A stretch of DNA of 64,000 nt from an uncultured Pseudomonadales bacterium (GCA_949372635.1 CASIAB010000002.1:124001-188000), one strand, 5' to 3'; numbered from the stretch's first letter, positions 9,322 through 18,349 are shown. A program made the numbers and translations. The notes: generated by a model from the sequence alone, not told the origin.

Positions 9322-10408
9322 AGCCTAAATCTGCACTCTCAGTTTGTTTCAGCTGTCGCGCCCAATCTTGTTTGATGAATTGTAGAAACACCGTGTTCCA
9401 AGACGACTTAACCTGCTGACTGTCTTTCCAATACATGACGAACTCGGGAATCTTACCCTTAGCATACTCTTCATCGATCTCTGCCAAATGCAATATCTCG
9501 AAACAGTCATTGCTAGGCAGCCAATTCGCCTGAATTGCTTTCGGCGTATCATCGTAGCCAAATGATGCCGAGAATTTCGCCCACTGTCTGCGTATGTGTT
9601 CTATGAACTTCGTATTCCATGCGCCGTTAACCATTCCCCGTTCACGCCAGTAGAGCACAAACTCAGGGATAGCATCTTCTATAAAGCTGCTGTTAATGCC
9701 TGAAATCTCTAGGATGCCAATCGCATCTTCACTAGGACGCCACACAGCGGACATCTCGGTCGCGAGCTCAAAAGCTCCTTTGCGGGTTTGTTCGTTACGC
9801 CATTCCTTTAATACGTGTTTATAGAATGCATTTCCCCATGAAAAACGCGCCTGCCCGCGGTCGCGCCAATAACTAACGAACTCAGGAATAAGAGCATTTG
9901 CAAATTCTTCTGGCACATTGTGTTGTTGGCATTTCTTGATCCAATCCAGGCTGGGCTGCCAATTAGGCGCTATCAAAGAGGCACTGCCACTGCTGGGAAT
10001 CGAGGGTGTCGGGGCCTCGGCTGCAATTTGAGACATTTCGGGCTGACTGCTAGGCGCAGGCTGAACACTAACAGAATTGCTGCCTGCTGCCTCGCTACTG
10101 TGATCATCTATTGCAAAGAAGCTAGTGCGTGACTCTGCAATTGGATCAACAACTATGAGACCCAAATTTTGTAAGCTGTTCTGCACTCGGCGAAGGTCTA
10201 CGATCCCCCAGAAGGGAAAAGCGGTCTGAAAATCGCTGTCGCTTAGCACGACCCATTCAAGGCTCGGATTCAAAGCACGCCGACAAATTTCCTTACCGTG
10301 GATTAGCTCGGCCAACACCTGCAGCATGACCGCCTCCTCCAAGCCTATGGTCGCCGCTAACGTGGGCGATATAATCAAGGGTCTTTCTGGCAGCAGGGAA
10401 GATTTCAT
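9233..10408 (-). CDS. Protein with winged-helix-like N terminus and three tandem DnaT-like ssDNA-binding domains
   Basis: 391 residues. Residues ~10-90 (ISPTLAATIGLEEAVMLQVL to VQNSLQNLGLIVVDP) look like a small helical, winged-helix-like domain. After a Ser/Pro linker, three copies of one motif follow at about 150-210, 225-285 and 300-355. They begin WQPSLDWIKKC, WRPSEDAIGIL and WLPSNDCFEIL, and each continues with a P-E-F-V-x-Y-W element and a W-x-x-x-F/K-x-x-x-x-I/V-x-x-W end. This is the pattern of the C-terminal ssDNA-binding domain of DnaT, the primosome protein of replication restart, which carries one copy. Its 3' end overlaps the lambda-P-like gene, implying coupled expression. Confidence 0.7.
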   Translation of the reverse strand: MKSSLLPERPLIISPTLAATIGLEEAVMLQVLAELIHGKEICRRALNPSLEWVVLSDSDFQTAFPFWGIVDLRRVQNSLQNLGLIVVDPIAESRTSFFAIDDHSSEAAGSNSVSVQPAPSSQPEMSQIAAEAPTPSIPSSGSASLIAPNWQPSLDWIKKCQQHNVPEEFANALIPEFVSYWRDRGQARFSWGNAFYKHVLKEWRNEQTRKGAFELATEMSAVWRPSEDAIGILEISGINSSFIEDAIPEFVLYWRERGMVNGAWNTKFIEHIRRQWAKFSASFGYDDTPKAIQANWLPSNDCFEILHLAEIDEEYAKGKIPEFVMYWKDSQQVKSSWNTVFLQFIKQDWARQLKQTESADLGYAENQSLVGSSQQRVKERFQRIADRSWAE

Positions 10409-10614
10409 TTAGAGTAGAATCGGTTATCGCGCTTAGAGCTAGATGTTAAGAATTAAGAGTACGCCACTAGACGAAAGAAGATGAAATCGCATAGCAGCAG
10501 TAGAAGTTGAGTTATTTATCCGATGCTAACACAGGATGTTTTCCGAACACACCGAACAGTGTTCACAGAATCAATTTTTGCCTTTGCAATTTCTTAGCTG
10601 TTAATCTACGCACA

Positions 10615-11493
10615 ATGTATCAGCAGCTTATTAAAGATTTTATCCAGCAGGAGCGCCTCCCAGCGACTTATTTGGAGGATGCGACACAGTGTTTCTTGCC
10701 GCTGGTTGGCGATATAAAAGCCGAGCTTCAATCGAACCGGCAAAGCCCACTTATAATCGGCATCAACGGTGCCCAAGGAACGGGAAAATCTACGCTGGCA
10801 AATTTGCTGAGCTCTCTGCTTGCCTGCAGTGGTCAGCGCGTGGCTAATCTTTCCATCGATGACTTCTACTATTCCAAGGCAAAGCGGCAGGAATTGGCGG
10901 AAAGAATTCATCCACTGCTACGATCACGCGGTGTGCCTGGCACCCACGATGTAGATCTCGCGCTGCACGTCCTTAAACAACTCGCCGAGGCAGGCCCTGA
11001 GCAGCAAGTCACCCTTCCCGGATTCGACAAGTCGCTCGATGACTGCCGTCCAATTGATGCCTGCCAGCAACTACACGGGCCGATAGACATTATTATTCTC
11101 GAAGGCTGGTGCATTGGAGCCAGAGCGCAAAGCCAGGATGAACTCACCCATCCCAGCAATGAATTGGAGATCAATGAAGATAGCGACGGTCGTTGGCGCA
11201 CCTACGTCAATCAAAAATTGGCGGGGAGCTACCAGTCCCTATTCGAACACATCCACATGCTACTAATGCTGCAAGCACCGGGATTCGAACAAATCTTAGA
11301 ATGGCGTAATTTGCAAGAGGAGAAGCTGCGGGCGCATGTGGCGAAGGATGCCAGCGGGATAATGGATCGCATGGTTATCGAGCGCTTCATTCAACATTTT
11401 GAGCGCCTAACGCGGCACTGCCTGCAGACGCTTCCAGATTCGGCTGACCGCGTTTTTCGGCTCGATGCAGAGCATCGCATCCACCTCAGTTAA
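10615..11493 (+). CDS. P-loop kinase, D-glycerate 3-kinase-like
   Basis: About 292 residues from the ATG at 10615. An upstream in-frame ATG at 10507 would add 36 residues unlike the family, so I reject it. The Walker A region GINGAQGTGKST, the SIDDFYYSKAKRQELA stretch, the PGTHDVDL motif and IIILEGWCIGAR are characteristic of the plant/fungal-type D-glycerate 3-kinase family. That family phosphorylates D-glycerate to 3-phosphoglycerate at the end of photorespiration-like glycolate salvage; relatives have uncertain substrates. It stands alone between convergent neighbours. The substrate is inferred. Confidence 0.8.
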   Translation: MYQQLIKDFIQQERLPATYLEDATQCFLPLVGDIKAELQSNRQSPLIIGINGAQGTGKSTLANLLSSLLACSGQRVANLSIDDFYYSKAKRQELAERIHPLLRSRGVPGTHDVDLALHVLKQLAEAGPEQQVTLPGFDKSLDDCRPIDACQQLHGPIDIIILEGWCIGARAQSQDELTHPSNELEINEDSDGRWRTYVNQKLAGSYQSLFEHIHMLLMLQAPGFEQILEWRNLQEEKLRAHVAKDASGIMDRMVIERFIQHFERLTRHCLQTLPDSADRVFRLDAEHRIHLS

Positions 11494-11522
11494 TCCCAAG
11501 ATGACTCCGAGCTAATGCTGAA

Positions 11523-12590
11523 CTAAGTCGACTCAACCATCTCTGGCTCTTTCACCTTAGCAGCCTTACCGCCAAATAAGGGCTGCACCCAAACTCTCGC
11601 AAGCAATATGCATAACAACAACGCGGCTAACTGCCTCCACAGTGAGTAGCTCTCACCGTGCGCCATCATCGAAATTTGCAGCTCCCAACCGTAAGAAGCA
11701 TAGAGTTGGTTCAAGCTAAGTCCACAAGCTATTGCAGTCACAATCACACCCGTCATATAGGCGATTAGTGAGCGCATACCCAACCGCTCCTTAATCACTC
11801 CCATAGTTGCGATATTCGTAGCGGGGCCGGTCAACATGAACACCAAAGCGGCGCCGGGTGAGATGCCAGCGAAGAGCAAGCCCGCAGCGACGGGAGTCGA
11901 GGCTGTTGCACAGATATACATAGGCAGGCCTACGATTACCATGACGATCATGGCCAGCAAACCATCTCCCCACTGCAGGAAGAACGATTGCGGCACGACA
12001 GCGGTAATGATGGTCGCCGCCACCAAGCCGATTACCAGCCATTTCGCCGTATCGGAAATCATGCGGCCATAACCGTATTGCACTGCGTTGATCAGTTTCT
12101 TGACTAGGCTGGGCTCTGTCTCAGGCTGCGCTTTTTCCTCACTGTGGCAGCAACTGCTTTCGGCTTTAACCGGCTCTGCTACCTCGTCCTCTTTGTCGAA
12201 GCTATTCACTAACACTCCGGCAATGATCGCGCTAGTCAGCGCTGCAATAGGTCTCGCTATCGCAAATACTGGACCGAGGACCGCATAAGAGAAAGAGATC
12301 GAATCTACACCTGTTTCTGGAGTGGCCACTAAAAAAGAAGATGTGGCACCTTTTGATGCTCCTGCTTTGCGCACAGCCAACGCTGTGGGAATTACTCCAC
12401 AGGAACACAGCGGCAAAGGTGCTCCAATAAGCGCGCCCTTTACGATGGAGACGAAGCCCGGCTTTGCCAACTGCTTGTGCACCCACTCGCTAGGAATAAC
12501 CTGCGAGATTATCCCCGCTAACAAATAGCCAATGAGCAGCCATGGCGCACTCTCGACAAGCAAATTCCAAAAAATCGCCAATAAGCTCAT
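11523..12590 (-). CDS. SO_0444-type heavy-metal (Cu/Zn) efflux permease
   Basis: 355-residue inner-membrane permease of the DUF318/ArsP-like family. It has two groups of hydrophobic spans flanking a cytosolic loop (about residues 128-165) with a metal-binding-looking SSCCHSEEK. The family motif APLPLCSCGVIPTALA is present around residue 55, with a second conserved stretch ICATASTPVAAGLL. SO_0444 proteins are linked to copper or zinc efflux. The gene overlaps the zntR-like regulator upstream by four bases (ATGA), so the two form a regulator-permease operon read from the 19-bp-spacer promoter. Confidence 0.85.
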   Translation of the reverse strand: MSLLAIFWNLLVESAPWLLIGYLLAGIISQVIPSEWVHKQLAKPGFVSIVKGALIGAPLPLCSCGVIPTALAVRKAGASKGATSSFLVATPETGVDSISFSYAVLGPVFAIARPIAALTSAIIAGVLVNSFDKEDEVAEPVKAESSCCHSEEKAQPETEPSLVKKLINAVQYGYGRMISDTAKWLVIGLVAATIITAVVPQSFFLQWGDGLLAMIVMVIVGLPMYICATASTPVAAGLLFAGISPGAALVFMLTGPATNIATMGVIKERLGMRSLIAYMTGVIVTAIACGLSLNQLYASYGWELQISMMAHGESYSLWRQLAALLLCILLARVWVQPLFGGKAAKVKEPEMVEST

Positions 12591-13048
12591 TTGATTATCC
12601 TCGCTTCTTTATTGTCGTCTCTAAGTAGCCCAGCATCGAGGGCCTCCATGATCGAGCAGTGGGTAGCATTCTCGGGGCCACCGCAGCAGCTCTCCAACAA
12701 CAGCTCTAGTGTCTGTTGCATAGATTGCAACTCTGTCAATTTAGCGCTTACCTCAAGCAGCTTCTTCTGAGTGATGTCAGTAACGTCCTGACAGCTGTGG
12801 CTGCGCTTATCCACTCGTATGGAGAGCAGCTGACCGATATCCGCGAGAGAGAACCCGGTATTGCGCGCCGTCTTTACGAACTGCACACGGCGTAAGTCAG
12901 AATCGTTATAGAAGCGATAACCTGCCTCACTTCGATTGCTAGCATTAATCAGGCCGTGCTTCTCGTAATAGCGCAAGGTGTGTGCTGAAAGGCCAGTCTG
13001 CTCTGAGAGTTCACTAATTTTCAATATTTTCTCGATCCCAAAATCCAC
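12587..13048 (-). CDS. MerR-family metal-responsive regulator, ZntR-like
   Basis: N-terminal MerR winged helix (KISELSEQTGLSAHTLRYYEKHGL), a dimerisation helix, and a C-terminal metal loop CCGGPENATHCSIMEALD. With the single Cys in SHSCQDVTD these give the Cys/Cys-Cys/His/Cys set that binds zinc in ZntR. CueR-type proteins lack this arrangement. The start is uncertain: GTG at 13048 gives 153 residues, a TTG at 13024 would begin close to the conserved KISEL. It should activate its own operon by untwisting the 19-bp spacer promoter. Confidence 0.85.
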   Translation of the reverse strand: MDFGIEKILKISELSEQTGLSAHTLRYYEKHGLINASNRSEAGYRFYNDSDLRRVQFVKTARNTGFSLADIGQLLSIRVDKRSHSCQDVTDITQKKLLEVSAKLTELQSMQQTLELLLESCCGGPENATHCSIMEALDAGLLRDDNKEARIIK

Positions 13049-13072
13049 GCCAGATGGATGAAACTTGGTACG

Positions 13073-13103
13073 AGTATAACCTTAGAGCCAACTCTAAGGT
13101 CAA
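13073..13103 (-). promoter_or_regulatory. MerR-type promoter/operator with 19-bp spacer
   Basis: On the minus strand: -35 TTGACC (13103-13098), a 19-bp spacer, and -10 TATACT (13078-13073). The spacer region contains a perfect dyad, ACCTTAGAG-TTGG-CTCTAAGGT (13100-13079). Overlong 19-20 bp spacers with a central dyad are the hallmark of promoters activated by MerR-family proteins. It directs transcription into the zntR-like regulator and permease, leaving a leader of about 15-20 nt before the GTG. Confidence 0.9.
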
Positions 13104-13165
13104 TAGTTGATTTGCGACAAATGGCTTTGCAGATGCAGAACCTAGCTATCCACTCAGCGATGATC

Positions 13166-13831
13166 CTAACTGAGAGTGCGACCTATCCAGTCAGCGATAT
13201 CCACGATCTGCTGCGGGCACAGCGAATGCTCCATCGGATAGCTGTTGTATTCTGGCTCGAATCCTAAATTTTTCAGCGTAGCTACGCTCTTCTGTCCTAG
13301 GGCCTCGGCAACTACCGGATCCATGCTGCCGTGGCAGACCAATATCGGCATGCCGCTTTGGATGGGATTGACCTTGATACTGTCCGCTGTCGCGAAATAG
13401 GTTGATAACGCCATTATGCCGGCCAGCGGTTTTGCATAGGTCAACCCAGCTTCGAAGGAAACCGCGCCGCCCTGGGAGAAGCCAGCGACGATGATACGAC
13501 TGCTGTCGATACCGCGCTCGATCTCTCTTGTGATAAGCGCGTGCAACGCCGCTGCTGACTGCTGCAATTGCTCTTCATCGACGTGCCTGTCGATATCCAT
13601 CTCCTTGATATCGTACCAAGCAGGCATTACGAAGCCATTGTTGATAGATACCGGGATAGATGGCGCATGGGGAAAAATGAAACGTATCCCTAGCCTATCA
13701 GGCAAACTTAATTGTGGCACCAGCGGCGCGAAATCACCTCCATCCGCACCAAGACCGTGTAGCCAAATAATCGACGCGGTCACAGCCGCGCCATTCGGCG
13801 AGTCCATCTCAATCGCAGGTAATAATTCCAT
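13166..13831 (-). CDS. Phospholipase/carboxylesterase (alpha/beta hydrolase)
   Basis: About 221 residues from the ATG at 13831, which has a GAGG ribosome-binding site; an ORF extension to 13882 lacks family similarity. The fold shows an oxyanion region WLHGLGADGGDF, nucleophile elbow GFSQGGA, acid in HGSMDPVV and catalytic His in MEHSL. This is the EstB/YpfH-type esterase family, cytosolic and broad on short acyl esters. It is probably monocistronic. Confidence 0.9.
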   Translation of the reverse strand: MELLPAIEMDSPNGAAVTASIIWLHGLGADGGDFAPLVPQLSLPDRLGIRFIFPHAPSIPVSINNGFVMPAWYDIKEMDIDRHVDEEQLQQSAAALHALITREIERGIDSSRIIVAGFSQGGAVSFEAGLTYAKPLAGIMALSTYFATADSIKVNPIQSGMPILVCHGSMDPVVAEALGQKSVATLKNLGFEPEYNSYPMEHSLCPQQIVDIADWIGRTLS

Positions 13832-13987
13832 AGCACCTCTTTTCCCTTTTCTGATGTCAACGAGATTGCCTGCCAGCACCATGCCCTGGCGCTGAGCCAG
13901 ATCGAGTTTATAGCAGGCGCAGTATCGACTCGCAACTCATGAATTGCGATTCTCATCTTCGGGTTTCTGTGTTTTACTCATTGACAA

Positions 13988-14016
13988 TTGACGGTGCAGA
14001 ACAGGCGCACAATAAT
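13988..14016 (+). promoter_or_regulatory. Putative sigma-70 promoter of the SGNH hydrolase gene
   Basis: TTGACG (13988-13993), a 17-bp spacer and AATAAT (14011-14016), 25 bp before the ATG at 14041. Good match by eye, no experimental support. Confidence 0.45.
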
Positions 14017-14040
14017 AGTTTACATTTGCCTTGGAACAAA

Positions 14041-15303
14041 ATGATGAAAATATCAGAACAGACGAATAGCTTAACAAAGTATAGGCGTGCTCCAGTTTCT
14101 TTACTCACAGCCTTCCTGTTTCTTGCCGTTTTTTTTTCAGGCTCATTCGCTTTCGCACAGGAGCAAAGCGATCCACGCTGGGTTACTACTTGGAGCACTT
14201 CGCCAAGCACCCTGCCCGGAGAAGATGACCCTGACAACAGTCCGCAAGATCAAACGCTGCGTTTAATCGCACACAGCAGTGTGGGTGGCGACAGCGTTCG
14301 CATTCGCCTAAGTAATGCCCATGGCAATCAAGCGATAAAAATTGGCGCTGCCAGCATCGCATTGCAATCTGAAGGAAGTTCAATCCAGTCAGGTACTAGT
14401 AAGTCGCTACAATTCGCGGGTCAGTCCTCAGTCTCAATACCCAAGGGTGCGGTTGTTTTTAGCGACCCACTCAACTACGACCTACCCCAGACTACAAACC
14501 TAAGCGTTAGTCTCTATCTTCCAGAAGACAATGGATTTCTAACCGCCCATGCGCTGTCGAATCAAATCAACTATATGTCTGCCGACGGAGATCAAACTAA
14601 CTCTGTGAACCTCGCCGGCCGAATAGAGACTGAGGCATGGCCTTTACTGACTGCCATCGACGTAATTAATATTAATTCTATTTCCGCAATCGCCGTAGTG
14701 GGCGATTCCATCACCGATGGCTGGGGGTCTACCGCGAGCGCCAATCAGCGTTGGCCTAACCATTTTACGAGAAGACTCTTCGCAGATAGCCGGTCGAAGG
14801 AGTATGCCGTGGTGAACGCAGGCATAAGCGGTAATAGAGTAACGACCCAGGGCAATTCCCTCTTCGGGCAGAACCTACAGGCTCGCTTCGAACGCGATGT
14901 GCTCGCGCTAAGCAACGTGACTCATATGGTCCTAATGGAAGGCATCAACGACATCGGCATGTCTCCAAGTGGTAGTTTAATATCGGCCGCACAAGTCATC
15001 GGCGGCTATCGACAAGTCATGGCCCGTGCTCACGCAAGAGGCATAAAAGTTATAGGCGCCACACTAACTCCCTATGAAGGCGCAGCCTACTTCACGCCCG
15101 AGGGAGAGCTCGTAAGGCAGGAAATCAATGCATTCATTCGCAGCGGCGGCGAGTTCGATGGTGTTATCGATTTTGAGAAGGCGGTTCAAGACCCTGCCAA
15201 TCCGAGTCGTATTCTTCCCGAATTTACCGAAGACAATTTGCACCCCAACGATGCCGGCTATGCGGCGATGGCGAATATCGTAGAACTCCATCTATTCGAT
15301 TGA
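14041..15303 (+). CDS. Secreted SGNH/GDSL-family hydrolase
   Basis: About 420 residues from ATG 14041 (a second ATG follows directly). The N terminus has a basic stretch, a hydrophobic core (SLLTAFLFLAVFFSGSFAF) and an AFAQEQ cleavage region, so it is exported. SGNH blocks: VVGDSITDGWGS (nucleophilic Ser), GISGNRV (Gly), MEGINDIG (Asn) and DNLHPNDAGY (Asp/His). It resembles secreted esterases and rhamnogalacturonan or xylan deacetylases, with an N-terminal ~200-residue beta-rich region before the catalytic domain. The natural substrate is unknown. A hairpin without T-tract follows the gene. Confidence 0.88.
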   Translation: MMKISEQTNSLTKYRRAPVSLLTAFLFLAVFFSGSFAFAQEQSDPRWVTTWSTSPSTLPGEDDPDNSPQDQTLRLIAHSSVGGDSVRIRLSNAHGNQAIKIGAASIALQSEGSSIQSGTSKSLQFAGQSSVSIPKGAVVFSDPLNYDLPQTTNLSVSLYLPEDNGFLTAHALSNQINYMSADGDQTNSVNLAGRIETEAWPLLTAIDVININSISAIAVVGDSITDGWGSTASANQRWPNHFTRRLFADSRSKEYAVVNAGISGNRVTTQGNSLFGQNLQARFERDVLALSNVTHMVLMEGINDIGMSPSGSLISAAQVIGGYRQVMARAHARGIKVIGATLTPYEGAAYFTPEGELVRQEINAFIRSGGEFDGVIDFEKAVQDPANPSRILPEFTEDNLHPNDAGYAAMANIVELHLFD

Positions 15304-15332
15304 ATGGGTTGGTTGGCGCTCGGTTTATAGTG

Positions 15333-15361
15333 CTGCCGATTTCAAACCACGAAATCGGCAG
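15333..15361. terminator. Hairpin after SGNH hydrolase gene
   Basis: Perfect 11-bp inverted repeat CTGCCGATTTC / GAAATCGGCAG with a 7-base loop, 30 bp after the stop codon. No run of T follows, so it may stabilise the mRNA 3' end rather than terminate by itself. Confidence 0.45.
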
Positions 15362-15499
15362 TAATCTCAGCGCAACTTCCCGCGCGCATCAATTTGTAAC
15401 ACTATTCCTTTTGAAAACTACCCCACAACCTGAAATACTCTAGCGATCAATAAGAGTCCGTGCCCATAAAAGAATTTTCATAACCTAGGTAAGTTGCAT

Positions 15500-16528
15500 A
15501 TGTTCAATCTAAAACACCGAATAGTCCCATTACTTAGCGCTTTTTTGCTTAGCGTGGCTTCGATGCCCAACCTGGCCCAGACCGATTGGCCTGAGGTACC
15601 GCCGACCGAGGCGCCAGCACACTGGGGCGCTGTTTCGGCTAACTTCGAAGAGATTCCTTATCCCTACCCAGTTCACTTCCTGGAATTGAATCGCTTCCAG
15701 CAAGATATTCGCATGGCCTACATGGATGTGCCTCCAAGTGGGCGAGCAAACGGTCAGACAGTATTTATCCAACATGGGATGAATTTCTACTCCGAAGCCT
15801 ATACACCTACTATCAAAGCTTTATCCGACGCAGGTTTTCGGGTCATAGCCGTGGATAGAATTGGATATGGCAAATCAACTAAGCCAATACTTCCCTACAG
15901 CTTCAATTTCGTAGCTGCGAACATGAAGTCGTTGTTAGATGAGCTGGAAATTGAAGAAGTCGCAATCTTTGGGCATTCAATGGGTGGGATGACGGTCAGC
16001 CGTTTCGCGATGGTGTATCCAGACATCACGACTCACGTAGTTATGGTTAATCAGATCGGGCTAACCGATCAGCGCCAGAATCGACCTTGGAGAGACCCTT
16101 TCGCTGGGGGAGGGACGACTACCTACCAGTCAATCCTGCGTGGTCATCAGAATTACTTCCCACTGCGTTGGCCGCCAGAGCATCTGGAATTCGTGCGTCG
16201 ACAATTTGGACAAACCATGAGTGGCGAATGGAATCGCGTAGCACAAGTTCGCAGATTGCAGGGTCAGATGCTCTATGATGATCCAGTCGTCTATGATTGG
16301 CAGCATATCGAAACGAAGGCATTGGTTATCGGTGGTGAAGAAGATGGCTTAGTCGATGATTTTCCAACGCTCGCGCACAATGTGAATAACGAGCTACAAA
16401 ACTCGACCATACTTCTCTATCCGGATGTAGGGCACGCTCCGCAGATTGAAATACCCGACCTGTTCCACGCCGACCTGATTCGCTTCCTCAAGTCCGATCC
16501 AAACGCACCAGCCAGCGCATGGAAGTAA
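15500..16528 (+). CDS. Exported alpha/beta-fold hydrolase
   Basis: About 342 residues from ATG 15500, preceded by TAGGTAAG; a TTG two codons upstream is also in frame. The signal peptide is IVPLLSAFLLSVASMPNLAQ. The hydrolase core has FIQHGMNFYS (oxyanion region), DRIGYGKS, nucleophile elbow IFGHSMGGMT, acid near GGEEDGLVDD and catalytic His in DVGHAPQI. This matches periplasmic or secreted members of the haloalkane dehalogenase/epoxide hydrolase-like superfamily, but no specific substrate can be assigned. It is followed by a strong terminator. Confidence 0.88.
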   Translation: MFNLKHRIVPLLSAFLLSVASMPNLAQTDWPEVPPTEAPAHWGAVSANFEEIPYPYPVHFLELNRFQQDIRMAYMDVPPSGRANGQTVFIQHGMNFYSEAYTPTIKALSDAGFRVIAVDRIGYGKSTKPILPYSFNFVAANMKSLLDELEIEEVAIFGHSMGGMTVSRFAMVYPDITTHVVMVNQIGLTDQRQNRPWRDPFAGGGTTTYQSILRGHQNYFPLRWPPEHLEFVRRQFGQTMSGEWNRVAQVRRLQGQMLYDDPVVYDWQHIETKALVIGGEEDGLVDDFPTLAHNVNNELQNSTILLYPDVGHAPQIEIPDLFHADLIRFLKSDPNAPASAWK

Positions 16529-16574
16529 TGCTGGGAAAAAGATATGCAATTGTAAAAACTGAAAAAGAGGAATT

Positions 16575-16615
16575 AAAGGAAGCCCGCTGACCAAATGGTC
16601 AGCGGGCTTCCTTTT
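16575..16615 (+). terminator. Strong intrinsic terminator
   Basis: An 18-bp perfect stem (16575-16592 with 16597-16614) around a four-base AAAT loop, core GAAGCCCGCTGACC, ending in TTTT. It follows the alpha/beta hydrolase by 46 bp. The stem starts with A-rich and ends with T-rich sequence, so it could also act on the other strand. Confidence 0.92.
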
Positions 16616-16846
16616 ACCTAACTTCTTCTACATATTTGACATTTCTACCTTGTCAAAGGCTACCGCTAGACTAGTGGCCGTCGTCGCCGGCGACTAAAAC
16701 GGCAATTGCTCCGAATATTTGGAAGCTATAAGTGATCAACTAGGTCACAAGCATATTGTAGAGTACATTCACGTGTTGTAATTCTCCTTGTTCCATAGTC
16801 TTTATTCTCTTGTTGCCGCTCAACTCGCGTATCATGTCTATGTCGT
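16616..16846. other. Gap before the RlmK-like gene
   Basis: About 230 bases searched for the THUMP/RlmL half that normally precedes RlmK in the fused gene. No such coding sequence was seen in any frame. Confidence 0.5.
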
Positions 16847-17888
16847 ATGCTGCCACGTCAACCCGAGCAGGCTTACAATAGGCTTCTGAATCTCCCTATG
16901 AATTCCGATATCGACGAAAACCCAACGCATGACGAAGGCGTGACGATGCTAATAAATCGTCTTCGTAAGAATCAGCGCCTACTAGGAAAGTGGGCGCGAC
17001 AGCAGAATATTGAATGCTTTCGTGTATACGATCGCGATCTGCCAGAGTATGCGTTCGCTATCGACTGCTATGGCGATTACGTGCAGATGGCTGAGTATCA
17101 AGCCCCCTCCGAGATAAACGAATCAAAAGTGAGCACTAGACGAGAGCAAGCGATAGCGGCTGTTCAAGAAGTCTTCGGACTGGCGCGTGAAAATATTATT
17201 CTAAAATCCCGAGAACGTAAGCGCGGCACACAGCAGTATGAGGCTCAGGATCAAAGCAAATCATTCTTTGCCGTGAATGAAGGCCCTGCACGACTCTGGA
17301 TAAATTTGAAAGATTATCTGGATACTGGGTTATTTCTGGATCATCGACCTATACGACAATTTATTCGCGAGAATGCTAAAGGCAAAAGGTTTTTGAATTT
17401 ATTCTGTTATACCGCGAGCGCTAGCGTGCAGGCCGCTCTAGGTGGTGCCACTTCCACCTTAAGCATCGACCTCTCCAACACCTACCTCGATTGGGCACGA
17501 CGAAACTTTCTTCTGAATAAGATAGGTGGGAAAAACCATCGTCTGAAGAAGGCCGATTGCGTCGACTATCTCAGCTCGAAATATGAGAAGTTTGATTTGA
17601 TATTCCTAGACCCGCCTACCTTTTCAAACTCGAAGAGCAGTAGCAATGTATTGGATATTCAGAAGGATCATGGCACGCTAATCCACAATGCAATGAACAA
17701 GCTGGAGAGAGACGGCCTACTAATTTTCTCCACTAATAAGCTCAACTTTAAACTAGCCAGCGAAAGCCTAAAGATGTTTGAGATTTCTTGACTACACAAA
17801 ATCCAGCCTCGGCAAAGATTTTCAGCGACAGAAGAAGATTCATCAGACTTGGCTTATCAGCCATAAATGGTCACCCCCGACTTACTAG
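16847..17888 (+). pseudogene. RlmK-type 23S rRNA (guanine-N7) methyltransferase, frameshifted, without the RlmL half
   Basis: Matches the C-terminal (RlmK, m7G2069) half of the fused RlmKL enzyme: INRLRKNQRLLGKWARQQ, CFRVYDRDLPEYAFAIDCY, YLDTGLFLDHRPIRQFI, the SAM motif FLNLFCYTASASVQAALGG and the catalytic FLDPPTFSNSKSS. The frame stops at TGA 17789-17791. Skipping one T there gives DYTKSSLGKDFQRQKK, then IHQTWLISHK, to a stop at 17888, which is the expected RlmK C-terminus. So one base appears inserted about 17785-17790, by mutation or sequencing error. The normal N-terminal RlmL/THUMP half is absent upstream. Start could be 16847 or 16898. Confidence 0.8.
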
Positions 17889-17932
17889 TTATCAACTTGC
17901 ACCGAGACAGCTTGCGGCTTAACATCTACATA

Positions 17933-18349
17933 ATGAAAACTGCTACCAACTGCATGCGCCTACTCTCTTTTCCTCTCATATGCCTTCTGTTGAGCTTGAA
18001 CTCTGCTGCTGCCCTCCTCGCGGCGGATGCTAGTAATCCTCCACTTATCGGCTCCTGGGGTGGACCGCTGGTTATCGGCGAAGATGATCTGGGTCTTATC
18101 TTCAACTTCTCCATGACGGGCGGCGAATACTCTGCCAGCATTATCAGCGATGGATTAGGTGTTTATGGCATGCCGGCGGACAGAGTGAGGCTCAATGGCC
18201 GCTCACTCACGGTAGTGATTGGCAGATTAAATGTTGAGTTCACAGGTACCTTGCGATTCGACGAGGCGGGTGAAAATTTATTGCGTATAGACGCAAACTG
18301 GTTTCAAGGAAGTGAGATGGTCCCAGTGGTACTGACACCGGTCGAGTAG
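17933..18349 (+). CDS. Small exported protein of unknown function
   Basis: 138 residues from ATG 17933 (a longer in-frame ORF begins at 17867 but lacks a signal-like start). Signal peptide LLSFPLICLLLSLNSAAALL with cleavage near LAADAS. The mature part is a ~110-residue beta-rich domain (PPLIGSWGGPLVIGEDDLG, FNFSMTGGEYSASI, RSLTVVIGRLNVEFTGTL), reminiscent of small lipocalin-like or 'GxWxGxL' exported proteins. I recognise no family. It lies just after the methyltransferase remnant. Confidence 0.65.
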   Translation: MKTATNCMRLLSFPLICLLLSLNSAAALLAADASNPPLIGSWGGPLVIGEDDLGLIFNFSMTGGEYSASIISDGLGVYGMPADRVRLNGRSLTVVIGRLNVEFTGTLRFDEAGENLLRIDANWFQGSEMVPVVLTPVE

